From assembly GCF_020882245.1 (NCBI RefSeq), contig NC_083597.1, positions 69,480,152 to 69,544,151 on the forward strand: a stretch of 64,000 bases of DNA, read 5' to 3'. Below are positions 12,306-25,179 of the stretch, piece by piece (position 1 is the stretch's first letter; each line of letters opens with the position of its first letter). Origin of the DNA: Rhopalosiphum padi (Eukaryota; Arthropoda; Insecta; Hemiptera; Aphididae). Below the pieces are notes generated by a model. The model made no database searches and was not told the DNA's origin. It saw only the letters and a program-made list of their open reading frames with translations. The position numbers and the translations under genes were made by a program.

Positions 12306-15300
12306 TCAACTGGCCGTAGATGATGTATTACTATAGAAATGAACGGACCCGTGATGTTTATTACCAATGATCCCGGTCACGGCGATCCCGTGTTCACGAC
12401 TACCGTGACTACCACACGCTACCCAAATAATCCGTTGTAAACACAATATAATAATGGTATAATTGGACTGCGACCATTTCCTTGGGAGATCTGTTTCTAG
12501 AAGATGTAGAACATATTTAAAAAGTACTAGGGTACTTTCCCAGTCTGAAAGCATGTTACTTTAATTTTGTTTTTTTTTTAAAAAAAATTATTTAAGATAT
12601 AAAATATTTATATAACTAATTGTTATATTATAATATTAATTTCTTCTATAAATTCGATATTTGTAGACAACTCAATAATTGGTGACAAACATAATTGGGT
12701 GATAATAACTGTTCAAGACCTTCAATTATGTTGCATTATATAAAATTAATAATAATCTGATTTTACAATTATAGTCAATGATTAATGTATAATATCGTAT
12801 ATTATTATATTATAATAATATTTGTCAACATTTCGCTAAACCACTGTTAATGGTTTATAAACACTAGCGCAAGGATTCCACACCTTCGGAAGCATGATAA
12901 ATTTTAATACCATAAAACATTGTTTTTGATAATTTATATTTTATTTTGAATTGTTATTTATTTATTTATGCATTATGTGTTAGGTTTTTATTATTATTTT
13001 TAACATGTAATTAATGCACGTTGGTACAATGATTAACAGGTTTGTTTCAAATGTTCAGTTTAATTACCTGATAAAATGTATACAGTCAATAGATATTATA
13101 GTACGAAATAATTTTTAGTTCTGTTAGAAATAACGAAGAGTCCAGCCCGAGTCCAGGATTGTTTTGACGATATTGTCTATAGCGATCTGTATTGATGAAA
13201 TAAAAATGATTATTTTGATAAGATATTTAAATGTTTATGATTACAATGATAATATTATAACATAGAATATTTTAAGTTAAAAACCGAGTGTATTTTTTCA
13301 AAACTACCTGTGTTAAATGAGCTAAAAATTGTATGAATGAGATGATACTAATCAAAAGAAAAAAAAATTACATTGAAAAAAATTCAATTATTTGAATTAA
13401 ATATTTTTTTTTTTAATTTTTCAATTTTTTTTTTGTTCACATAATTGTATAGAATAACATTTATAAAATAAAGAGGGTAATATTTTGATAGTTTTCATTT
13501 TATGTAGTGTTTTTTATACATATTATTTATAGTAAAAATTAAATTTTACATAATTTTGCCATGACGAGGGTGCAAGTGAACGAAAACGTGGTTTTACAGA
13601 CACGAGTGAGATAAAAAACATTTCGTGGTCATCGGTCAATACTTGGCCGAACAAATGGCTAACATCCTTAAAAACGACTATTTTGTTTTAGAAATATTGT
13701 GCCAATTTTAATGCGTAAAATATATAATAATATAATATATAAGTTTAGATTGTAAATGTATGTTTAAAAATGAGACAAATAAAACGAAATATAAGTGTAT
13801 AGTACAAATTTCTAAGACCTGGAATTTTCTAAATTGAGTTTTATTATACATTTTTAGGTGAGAAATGAATATGCAACATACACTTCGATTACATTTTTTT
13901 GATAAATTATGGCGAATAATTAACCATAAATTTTTTTTATTTCTTAAAGCCATGTCAAACGAAGTATAACTCAGAATTTAATAATTTCTAATGTTTGAAC
14001 TGCCTACTTAAAATACCTTCGACTCCTTTTTATAATTTTAGTCAGTTGATTAGAAGTAATTAACTTTTTGACTCAAAAAGAATAGCAATAAACTGGCAAC
14101 TTAATTTACTACTATAGCAAAATGACAAAGTAATTTGAAACTCAATTTACCTACACTTATAATGTTGTAGAGCTATCTGCTTATTTTCTCCAGCTGTCTT
14201 CTAAATAAGTAAATTGTCGTTATGGTTTTTTTTCAGAAAGTATTTGTGTTGTGGTTAGTCCAAAAATCACCAGTAAATCACACAGTACTTATAATAAATA
14301 TTGAAATATAATATTGTATACGAATTTTAATACTATTATTATTAAGGTTATTCTAAAAAATATACTATAAAGTGCATTTAACTGAAATGCATTGATTTTT
14401 CCATTCGTAAAATTGTATTTTTAATTTTATTTAAAAAAATATATATATAAATGTATGCAAATACTTTATTTTTTCGGTTTTCAATTACAATTGCAGTACA
14501 CGAATGTTGTATACTGTTCGTGAGACGAGCTATAAAACCACATAAAGAGAACATGAGCAAAATAGCGTGTTCACGCGTCTGTAAATCCGAACAAATGTGA
14601 CTCCCTGATGAAACGGAAACATACCCCTATGGCCCTATTATGCATACTATTATGTATATTTATATAAAAAAAAAGAAACGACAGTCTGAAACACACACTC
14701 AACATGGTCATTATTATTATTATCATTATTTGGATGTGCAGATTATAATGCTTACGAGCAGGTTTCCGCAGCAGACGAATTTTTTCTTTTAATGTAAGCC
14801 AGTGGACATATATAGATTTTTTTACAATCGAAATGTCGTAATTACAAGACACTATAGTATAAAAAATAAACACTGATAGACATTATATTTTATTATTAAA
14901 TTAATAATTATTTTATTGTTAAAACGCACGTGTAAAATTTGTACAATGTTATAAAAGTAATGTTGGCCATCAGACCCCGAATACACGAGTCTCATATAAT
15001 ATTGTATATCTTTGGAAATATTCACTTATTATCTATTATTCCTTACATCTTACCGAGTTTCTTTCACAGTCCATTACAAATATAGTGGCTTACGATAACA
15101 ACCTCATCCGAGACATTGATTCGTCGGACACATAAACACTAGTAAGCAATAAAAGTTTTGGTTTCACGGCTGAAATTAATATAGAATATAAAATGTAGAT
15201 AATATAATTTATTATTATAACAATATTATAATGCATGCAATTAAAATTTAACTAATGCAAAATGTCACAATATAGATTTTTATAATTTAAATCTTAATTT

Positions 15301-15662
15301 TTTTTATTTTTTAATAAGCATTAAATATTTAGGAAAACGTTTTAAACGAAGTTATTGCTTGAGGTCGATTAGATTATTGTACAATTTATGACTGTTTTTT
15401 TGTAAATAATAATTGACTATGAGCATGATCTGTGATATTAAATAAGATAGCTTTGGTTCAAATTAAGCTGATGCTTTATGGCTTATACACATGTATTTCT
15501 GTATTATCGTAATTTTATTATTAAAATATATTAAACATACCTAGAGAAAAATAAATAAATAAAGGTAAAAATATGTAAAACTTTCGATAGAAGAAACCAC
15601 CCATTGGTGACCTCATTTTGATCAGTTAGTTAGTTTTATTGGTGTTATTCTTATAATATTAT
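12306..15662. other. AT-rich intergenic stretch, nothing recognised
   Basis: No convincing frame on either strand. Patches at 13130-13200 and 13555-13690 are slightly less AT-rich but carry no recognisable motif. Confidence 0.5.
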
Positions 15663-15670
15663 AATTACAA

Positions 15671-15882
15671 CAGGAGTCACCAAATAATATTTTTGAAGGG
15701 CCACATTAGAAATTTGTGGGCCATCAAAATTCTAAGCACATATTTAAATTATTAAAAAATCAATAATATTTACAAAAATAATAATTTACAACAATAACAC
15801 ATACAACGTTGTCATAATATGTGTTGTTATTCTTTGTCTACGGACTGTATGCGGCCCGTGGACCGCCATTTAGTGAACCATG
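15671..15882. mobile_element. hAT-like MITE, 212 bp, diverged
   Basis: Imperfect terminal inverted repeats: CAGGAGTCACCAAAT at the left and ATTTAGTGAACCATG at the right (reverse complement CATGGTTCACTAAAT). They are flanked by AATTACAA (15663-15670) and AATTACAC (15883-15890), a 7-of-8 target duplication. Subterminal GGGCCAC and GCGGCCCGTGG motifs are typical of hAT MITEs. No coding capacity. Confidence 0.75.
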
Positions 15883-16315
15883 AATTACACTTTAAGCGTT
15901 TTAAAAGATCTCCCGGAATGGAAATATACGATCATTTTTGACAAGAGGGTTGGAGTGATAGGGTATTTGATTGTGAAATATTTAGTATTGATGTGCATTA
16001 GTGCATTGGATTTATTGTTAGATCTTTATAAATTGTATGGTATAAAAAATTATTTATTTCATTTGGCTGGTATGTCAATTGACATTAATAAACATATAAT
16101 ATGGTAATTTATGATTAAAAATTTAAAATATGAGTCAAATATAACAAGACGGATAAAAGGTAAAATATCAAATATCGGTTACAACGCTAATTTATTAGAA
16201 ACTAAAATGTAAAAATGAGGGACGTTAGTTAATTTTGTGAGGCTAATATTTTGAAAGTTGTAATTTTATTAATTTTACACTTTTTATCGCTTGCTCAAAA
16301 CAAAATACTATGGGT

Positions 16316-16544
16316 TAGGGGTCGGTAATAGGTGGCCCGTGGGCCAAATTCAATTAATGAACGGGAAATAATTGGACTACCAAAATATTTTTTTTAAAGC
16401 AGTTTACTACGCGGTTTACAAATTTACAATTATAATAGTCACGATAATACAATAAAATTATTAACTAATATTTAAGTTTTTTTCCGGACCTCAAAATTTT
16501 TTTTTTCAAATTATCTATATATAGAATGTTATTTCCGACCACTG
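16316..16544. mobile_element. hAT-like MITE relic, 229 bp
   Basis: The left end TAGGGGTCGGTAATAGG with subterminal GGTGGCCCGTGGGCC, and the right end TTATTTCCGACCACTG (reverse complement CAGTGGTCGGAAATAA), form imperfect inverted repeats of the hAT style seen at 15671. No target duplication is preserved, so the boundaries are approximate. Confidence 0.45.
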
Positions 16545-19500
16545 TTATATAGGTCCTATAGCATAAGGTAGTACAAGCTTCAAAATAGTTTGTAAATTAA
16601 TAACTTAATATAAAGGTTTTTATGTGTATTTATAAAAATAGCTTACTATGCGAACGCAGTAGTTGTAAGTAGTATAATATTGTTTGTTTAGTTGTCATAT
16701 ATTTGGTTTTATGTATTGGGTCCAGGTTAGGTGACGATATATCTAATAAGAGTCCAAAATACTTTTTAATAGGGATTTGAATCCCATTAAGATCGATTTA
16801 AGATATGGACAAATATCTTGTAATGTGTATGTAAAGTGTGGTAGAATTTATCTTGAATGATTTTGAAAATTCAAATGGTCTACCAGTACCAGTACCATTC
16901 TTACTATTTAAAATTAATATTATATGCGACCATCTATAATAGTATTTTTAGAAATCATAAAAAGCACAAAATTCAAAGGGGTTATTAGAAAGTTCAAAAT
17001 ATTCTTCTTCGTAACTGTCTAGTCCACACGATACACATATCCCTTTATAACTTATTTATTTTTATCTATTGTTTGCACATTATTAAAAAAGTTTAATGAA
17101 AACGGTTTAAATATAGCATTGAAGTGATATCCAGGGTATTTTAACCTTAAAATATATTAATTAAAAAATACTATACAGAGTGATTCATTAACCATGTTTA
17201 TTACTATTTTATACTTAAATTTATTTAAATTATTTCTAGAATTGTTTAGTAATCTTAAAGATTATATTTTAAAACACTTAGATCTTATAAACCATTTAAA
17301 GAATATCCAATGATGTTAAAAACTACGTTTTTTTTCAAATAAAAACCACGCATTTTTATTCTTTACCAAATATTTTTAAGCATATTATATTTTATTTTGT
17401 ACTCAAACGAGTTGTTACAAGTTTCTGAATTATTAAACTTTATGCACTAAAGAAAATGTATAGTAAAAAGTAGTGGTTCTCGTTGAAACAAAATATTTAA
17501 GTTTGTATTGCAACAGGAAACATCCTTTATGGTATAAAAAATTGAAGTATTTGAAAAAATACTATACTTTAAGTTTCAAAAATCAGGATTTGAATAAAAA
17601 AAAAAATTCGGATTATAATGCTTATCAAATCGTTCTAAATAATATTATATTTTTTTTCAACGAGAAAAAATTAAGACGTAAAAGAAAAAAAACTTATACA
17701 ATTTAGAGTATTGACTTTCACGTGTATGTTACATTTTCAAATATATAGGTAATAAATAATGAATAAAAAAATAAGTATTCTCTTTTAAAAATTAATCATA
17801 AAAGTATTTTTAAATCTCGAATAATATATTTTGATTTGTTTAATATAATTTAATTTGAATCAAAAGTTAATAAGAAGATTTAGCTAAATTAATTGATGAA
17901 GTTAAAACTTTATGTTTTTTTTTACGTTTATCTGCAATTAAGAGATTCTCGAAGAGAAAAAAAAACAATTTTGTTGTAGACATGAATAAAGAATATAACA
18001 TTTTGATAGATATTAGATAGACACCTTGTTTTGTATAAAGAATTTAACCATAGTATATAATATTATAAGCCTCACGCTTTTTTTCACATTAATTGAATTC
18101 GTTGCTTAATTATTTAAACACTTATTAAAATAATATCATATTTATAATCCATAAAGTACTCTAAAAATAGTATTAATCAATACAACATGTAAAAATTGGA
18201 AAGTCACGACGACATTGTGCATAAACCATATTTTGTAGTATAGTCATTGAATTCAGACTATCTTTCATAAGATTCACTTTTGTATACTTAATAGATTATT
18301 ATACCGACACATCTACACATTTGAATCGTATATATTAAGTTTGAAGAAAATAAAACGTTTTGGTATGTCATACGAATACGTGCTGGATTATTATACATAA
18401 TATCCTAAAATGATATAGGAACTGTTTTGCACGCGTATCCATGTCGTCAGCCCAGTAAAGAGCGTCTGTGGTTTCAACGGATTTATAAAACGAATACTGT
18501 AAAATGTTGTCATAATATACTTATATAATATGTATTATGATAAGAAAAAAAACTCTGTCAGAGAGGACATCAATTATCCGCAGGTTAGGTTACATATTAT
18601 TCACGACAGAAAAATAAAAATCAACTCTTATCATCGCGATGTAATTTGTTTTTATATTTTTTTTTCATAATTGAACGAATGGTTTTGTTTTTACCTATCC
18701 AATAATTACCAGTTAAAAATGCATTACCATCAGACAAAAATAACAATCAACATTTTCAAAGATTTTAGATTGAATTTAAATTTAAGCAACTTATCTACGC
18801 ATGCTAAAAACCCAACTACGCTTGCATTAATATTAAATTTCAATATTTACAAAAACTCTACTCGAACAATTTGAATATACATACTTAAATTGTTGGTTAT
18901 AAGTTTGGGTATTCAGTTATAATGCAATACATTTGAACTAAAATAAAATCCAATCATTCTAAAACATTTATTTCAAAAAATGAATGAGAAATCTTCTTCT
19001 ATGCATCTAATTATACACTACAAACGGATTAACTTAAAAAGATAAACTCTGAACACGAAGAAACCAAAATATTTTTTTTTATGAAAACATTTCACAACCA
19101 CCTAGCTTCTCAATAAATTCTCCAAACCAATATACGGCTTCCTTTATATTGATAATGAATGGTAAGTGTTCTTTCAAAATTGAAGTAGAAATGGTTTCTT
19201 GACCTTTTTACAAGAATAAATACGTAACTACTGATAAGTATGCTGGAGTAATAGCATTTTCACAGCTCGATTTTATTTTATCCTTTGTAGTTATATATAT
19301 TACATGTATTAGAACTCGAAAAATACATACTTCAATAGAGTTTACTTTCAACTAATAAATATGTGGAATCGTCATCAATGTATAGATATTCTTCCATCAA
19401 ATATTAAATACTATTTCTTTGCATATAAGTTATATTCGTATTATGTAAATAGTATATTATATATTGTATAATATTATGAAATAAAATATTTTTTTATTCG

Positions 19501-19936
19501 TATATGATATTACTTATTGTAATTTAACAATAATTATCCCAAACGGATTATTATAGTCCATATATAAAAAATATGCTGCGTGGATATATTAACAGGTCTG
19601 GCCACAGTACATTTTTCTTGGTTCTCTAATACAGTATCATGATTTTATGTGTGGCTTTAATAGAAGTATATAAAATTACACAGAAAATAAAAAAAATCAA
19701 ACATAAAATATAGTTTTATATATTATTCGAACTGTTTTTAAATTTTTTTTCCGAAAACACAATGTATTTTCCTTCTGTTTCCTATAAAAAAAGTAACTTG
19801 TTTAGTGTACGTGTTTTATGAGTATATATCCTTCTTATATAATATATAATATAGTATATTATACACGAACATTTTATGAAAAGTATACATATTTTATTGA
19901 ATTACATTTTTTAATAATATATTTATCAACTATAAC
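16545..19936. other. AT-rich intergenic stretch with minor repeats
   Basis: Nothing coding is credible. A TE-terminus-like motif ACAGAGTGATTCATT sits at about 17175. The Lys-rich 77-aa frame at 17473-17706 lies almost exactly between two short inverted repeats (see 17478-17665) and is not supported as a gene. Confidence 0.45.
17478..17665. repeat. Short inverted repeats bracketing an A-rich 188-bp segment
   Basis: TCTCGTTGAAA (17478-17488) and TTTCAACGAGA (17655-17665) are perfect 11-bp inverted repeats, with partial matching further inward. They could be MITE subterminal repeats or chance in A/T-rich DNA. Confidence 0.3.
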
Positions 19937-19963
19937 GTTATGATGTAGTTACTACATCATAAC
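19937..19963. repeat. Near-perfect 27-bp palindrome
   Basis: GTTATGATGTAGT and ACTACATCATAAC form a 13-bp perfect stem around a single T, directly before a long A run and TAA microsatellite. The function is unknown; it could be a protein-binding dyad or a cruciform-prone relic. Confidence 0.7.
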
Positions 19964-20739
19964 ATCAAAAAAAAAAAAAAATAATAATAATAAATTAATC
20001 GTTGAACCTGTGGTTGTAAAATATTATACATCATTAAATGGTTTTATTTTTTTTTCACATCAATAATTGTGATTTCCAAGCTTTATATGGTCACTATGGG
20101 ACCATATCAATTTGTCACTGATGATTTTATAGTATCGTTTTATATTACTTTAACTGTTTTATTTTATTTTTGTTACCTACTAGGAAGTATAAATTAATAT
20201 GTTACATTTTATTTAAACACATACTATTCTGCTATATAATTGTTTTGTTAATAATATTTCAATTGCCAATTTAGGCCACCAGAGGATCTATCATCATAAG
20301 TTTTTCACAGATATTTTTTTAACAATGCCATAGGGGTATAAGGTTATTTCTACGTCTATATTATTTTGTGTAATCTATACTGTTATATTTGCATGTTTAA
20401 ACCCGCGCTAATCTCAGGAACTACCAACACTACAGATTGTTATAGTATGACTATAATATATTATAATACAGGATAATAGGGTTACCATTTATTATAGATA
20501 TAGAGTTATAAAAATAAATGATAAAGACTGACCGACCCACATAGGATTATTTTAAAATAAAATAAAATGCAATTAAATATATTGTTTGTTATTAAAATGT
20601 TTAACAATATTTTTATGTTTGTAGCTTATAGACAACTATTTGATCGGTTTTCACAAACGCTTTACAAGTTGTTCTTAAAGGTATCGTGAAAATATAAAGA
20701 GTACCTAATTTGAAAATACATCAAATGCAATGTCCGATC

Positions 20740-21560
20740 CACCACTGGCGGATTGCTCATCGTCGGTTGGAAAACCAATGCACACAGGCTCGGTAAATTA
20801 TATTGTAAAAACCACAGTAGTGTTATGTCGCTTATAGTCTCTCATCTGACGAAAAAATGGAATTGATATTATTTAGGTGGTGTAAATCTAAACACTGTTT
20901 GGTTAGGTCCAAAAGCAGCTGTGTGCGGGTTACGCTCCCGCGTGTCCGCGAACTAAACGTCTTAATCATACGACGAACACAAGTAAAAACAAATCAAATA
21001 TTTAACATGACCGTTGCGAACGGCGAGCCGCTAGAGAGGTTACGGCGCAGCGTATATACCTAATACGGTATTATAATGCAACGCGAACTACAGTCAGTAT
21101 ACAATAATATTATTATACAGTTGCATGCACGCGCTGTTATATTGAATTATCCGTTTGCCGAATATTATTGTGTTAATAATTTATCGACGGCAGCGCGTCC
21201 CGACATCTCTCCACCGTATATATATAAAATTTCCATTACGATTGTACGCGCTTCGAAAACTAGTAAAATATTATATTATAAATCGTTCGCTCGTGTTCCT
21301 CGCGTGCACTCATAATACGATCGCAGCAGAGTTACTACATAAAAAAAAAAAACAAAACAATCGTCCGAAAATCCTAGTAGTGTATAGGTACTACTCGTTT
21401 CTCGTGCCGGCTAAAAAATAAAATAAATGCGGGGGATTTGCGATCCACTCGCTGTATAAACGTATAAACGCGATTGAACCGTTAGGTATAGGTACATATT
21501 ATTATTATAATTATGTTGTGCAGAGAACTGCAACTCTCGTAATACATACCTGCATCTCGC
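20740..21560. promoter_or_regulatory. CpG-richer island, possible regulatory or 5' UTR region
   Basis: The composition is less AT-rich and richer in CG than its flanks, with several short overlapping frames (20857-21063, 21076-21315, 21155-21421) lacking domains or consistent splice sites. It may be a transcription start region or a decayed exon; no strand can be chosen. Confidence 0.25.
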
Positions 21561-23999
21561 TTAAAACGTAGGTATATTGCATTTAACTATAAATATTATG
21601 TCTGTATACCCACGTCATACTTATACATTTTTAGACTTGCATAACTTTCTTTGGGAACTTAATAATTCAATTTTAAAAATATTTATAAACATCTTTGATT
21701 TATTAATAATATTACAAGTTTGATATCATCGAAAAAAAATCCAATATTTAATCCAAAAAACAATATTAATGAGCTTTTATACAACAAAGCTATTATTAGA
21801 CGCAATCTAAATACGAATAATTTGAATACAATATTTGAAAGTTTATTTTTTTATCGTTATCATTTTTTAAGGTTTTTATTCCACTCCGCTCATAATTTAA
21901 AATACTTTAAGTAGGTCTCGGAATTTAAAGCTCGATAAATAATAATAAAAAAAAGTATACAACTGCTTTGAAAAACAAAAAATGAAGCATATTTATTTAG
22001 AAAAAAGCATGAATAAAAATTAACTTGAACTCTAAAATAAAAAAATTATATTCAAATTAAAAAAGAACTAATGATCATATATTTAGTCAGATTGTTTATT
22101 GTAAAACTTAATCTATTACCAGACAAAATATGATTATTCAAATAAAACTCTACGTCCTTGGTCTAAGGAAGTAATTGGTGCACATTTTATACACGCTGTT
22201 TCATTTAAAATATCAAACTCGAAATAATAAATATTCGAAGAAACACTAGAACTAGTTACTACAGTTTGTTAATTAATTATTTACTAGTCCAAATGATTTG
22301 TTTTTTAAAGATTGAAATTCTCCGAAAATTAAGATCATAGCTCCAAGATGTGAAATTAAGAATAATAATATGCTATAATTAAAAAAGTAAAAAAACTTAA
22401 AAATGTTGCATTGTAAGAACATACAGTTATGTAAAAAATTATTTCTATTAATATCAAAAATATTTTTCGAAAATATCATAGTAAGTTTATCCTAAACAGA
22501 ATCACCTTGTAGTACCTAAACGTTATTCAATAATATTGTGTAGCATATAAAAGTGTATTCTCCACACAATAGTTAGTAGTCATACGATACGCAACGTATA
22601 GATTTGTTTTTAATATTTGTAAACAATACTTTCCACTGAAAGATCGGCCATCCGTAATATATTCGCACCTCGCACGATTAAAAAATATATATAAAATAAA
22701 AAAATAAAAAGTTCCTACTGTAGTAAATCGATGTTTGCATAATATTCACGTTTAAATACAAAATAAAAATAATATATAAGTATATAACTAATTTACCACT
22801 GTGTTTGCGTTTATTGTTTTCATTTTACTGCAGCTCTCTGGCCATTTTCACCGGAAAATCAGGTTTAGGTATAATAATTTATTGGTGTATATTTGTTATT
22901 ATTAACTTAATTATTACCTTTACGTTCTCCGAAATTCAAATATGCGCGAACGAAAAACTATGATTTACTTTAAACTTTTGTGTTTCTGATTTATAAAAAA
23001 AAATAACAATAACCGTAAAGTTTACACGGGCTACTATTACAACAATAACCGCGAGTCCAATAATGGAGAATACCGTTACGCTTATTTATCAATTGCAATA
23101 AATTGTAATGAATATATTGAAAAGAACTGAATTCAATTTTGTAAAAACCAAAATATATGACAAATTGATGTACACTTAACTGAAAATGTTACCTACGTCC
23201 AGACTATTGGATAAATATTGAAACATGTAATAAAAATAATTTATTATTTTTTTGATGCAAGTTTTAATATTATCATATTGAAGATAAAGTTAAATATAGT
23301 ATTATTACTATATTATGTGTTTATTGTATACTTAAAATAATTTTCATCAGCCACTTTTTATTTGGGATTTGGTGGGATGGGGAGGGGAATTTCTCCCATT
23401 CACTCTCTTGTATCCATGCCTGGTCTCTGAAATCAACAATATAATAAATTATATCATGTGATCATAAACAAATGTTTTATTTTTCACTCAAACCGACAAT
23501 TATAGTTCCAATAATAAAACAAAGTTAACTCAAATTTTAATTCTGATAAAATATTCTAATTGTCCATAATATTTACATGAAAACAACCGAAAAATAAATT
23601 TTAAAATTATTTTTATTTAATAAAATATTTTAGTTAAAGATTTTCTAACCATATTTACTACAACTCAAAGGATGAAAAAAAAAATGGGACTAAGACCTCG
23701 TTATGTTATGGACAGCTTTATTATTTTCTGAAAAGAGGTCGTTGAAATCAGAATGATAGTAGTTTTGGACAAAATTTCAAAAATCAATAAACGCCTTAAC
23801 AATATAAATGTAAAGTAAAAATAAGTACTAAGTAGTTTTAAAAAAATTAACAACGATCATATAGCATAAGCGTCAAATGATGCCCCTGCGTGCATATCAC
23901 ATTCTATTATAATGCTATCTAATTACTATCTATATAGATATAAATATTGGGATACGTGAATGTTTATATTATTATTGCATATGTAGCGCGTTCGGTAAA
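21561..23999. other. AT-rich intergenic stretch
   Basis: No credible frame. At 23345-23430 a GC-richer piece (GGTGGGATGGGGAGGGG and then GTATCCATGCCTGG) looks like a fragment of a dispersed repeat, but no partner end was found. Confidence 0.45.
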
Positions 24000-24433
24000 T
24001 TAATCGGCAAACAGAATAATTGCGTTCATTAATAAAAGGGTGACGCTGTTGAGGTGACGGTAGCCTTTATTTGTTCGAACGTTCGAAAATAATATCACAT
24101 AATAGCATGCGCACATAGTATGAATGCGGGGTATTTATGTGTATAATATACAAAGTCAAAACCCTTAACCAGGTTTAAACGCTTGCTCGACTTTTACAAA
24201 GGTCTCTCGCGTACAACCTCGAGCAAACACAGTGTTCTGCACTGTGCGGGTTTAGATATATAATACCTACCTATATAATATTATATACATTCGGGGGAAG
24301 ATTACGAATAGTTTTTGAATTAGTTCGAGTGTATAATATTATTATAAGCGTCGTAGTGGCAGTAGGATGAGCGGCGGTGCAAAGTATAAACTATAATAGT
24401 TATATTATATATATATTTATATATTTATGTATT

Positions 24434-24471
<38 letters not shown>

Positions 24472-24660
24472 CGCGCGTTTGTTAATAACACACTGACTCA
24501 CATTAAGAATATGTATCTCGAGCAAAAACAAATAATGTACCTACCATCCTATATTTACAATTATAATACTATCGTAATAGACTAACGATAAACCATGGCT
24601 CGTTATGGAGGTAAACAGTATTTCGGACAGCGGTGACTCGACGATAACCGTTGATTTTAT
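24000..24660. promoter_or_regulatory. GC-moderate region with GT microsatellite
   Basis: The segment is less AT-rich than its flanks and contains the GT run at 24441-24469 with adjoining GCGCGC. An ATG in good context (CCATGG, 24594-24599) opens only 13 codons before TGA. It may be regulatory DNA; nothing more can be supported. Confidence 0.2.
24441..24469. repeat. (GT)n microsatellite
   Basis: About 14 uninterrupted GT units followed by ATGCGCGCG. Confidence 0.95.
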
Positions 24661-24879
24661 AATAATGTTTTGTTCAAAGGTTTTGTTTTCTCACTGGTCG
24701 CGGCCATATACTTAATATTATTATACAATACAGCAGTGTTATTGTCGTCGCAGTACATTAAATACGAAAGAGTCAGCTACCGCCGACGACGGTATACCTA
24801 TTATAGTATTATGAAATACTACACGAAAAAACGCAAAGGGTTAATAATGTGAATAAATAAATTAAATAAAAGAACCAAA

Positions 24880-25062
24880 GTGTTAACGACGACGACCGTC
24901 GCCACAGTTCAGACCTCTGCACTCGGTGAAGTCTATTGTGTATTCATCTACCGGAACTGGACTTCCGCTAAAACGCGTGTTAACAACACGCAACGCGCCC
25001 TTCGGCCCAACACAGTGTGATATGATAAAGTGGCCATGCCACTCGGAACCAATTATCTGCGA
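24880..25062 (-). CDS. Candidate unrecognised terminal exon (hypothetical)
   Basis: On the minus strand, after an acceptor-like ATATTCAATTAG (25063-25074), a frame reads QIIGSEWHGHFIISHCVGP, then RVVNTRFSGSPVPVDEYTID, and ends in FTECRGLNCGDGRRR before TAA. Amino-acid usage is protein-like and the DNA is less AT-rich than around it. No upstream exon, ATG or poly(A) signal was fixed, and the plus strand also has an open frame over the same bases (24926-25171), so this may be a relic or chance. The fragment GALRVVNTR recalls LTR-retroelement integrase tails, but weakly. Function unknown. Confidence 0.25.
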
Positions 25063-25179
25063 TCTAATTGAATATAAGTGTATACACCACATACAAGCAC
25101 TTCACACAGCACACATGGACTATATACGATGTATTAAAATAAGCATGTTCGCAGAAAACTTTCTGGTCTAACAATTCGA

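Noticed and set aside
17473..17706. Lys-rich 77-aa frame
   Set aside because: A-rich DNA gives Lys/Asn runs by chance; it starts from a non-ATG codon and has no splice or poly(A) context.
24592..24640. CCATGG start as a gene
   Set aside because: Only 13 codons before TGA, with a weak GTAAAC donor; not enough to support an exon.
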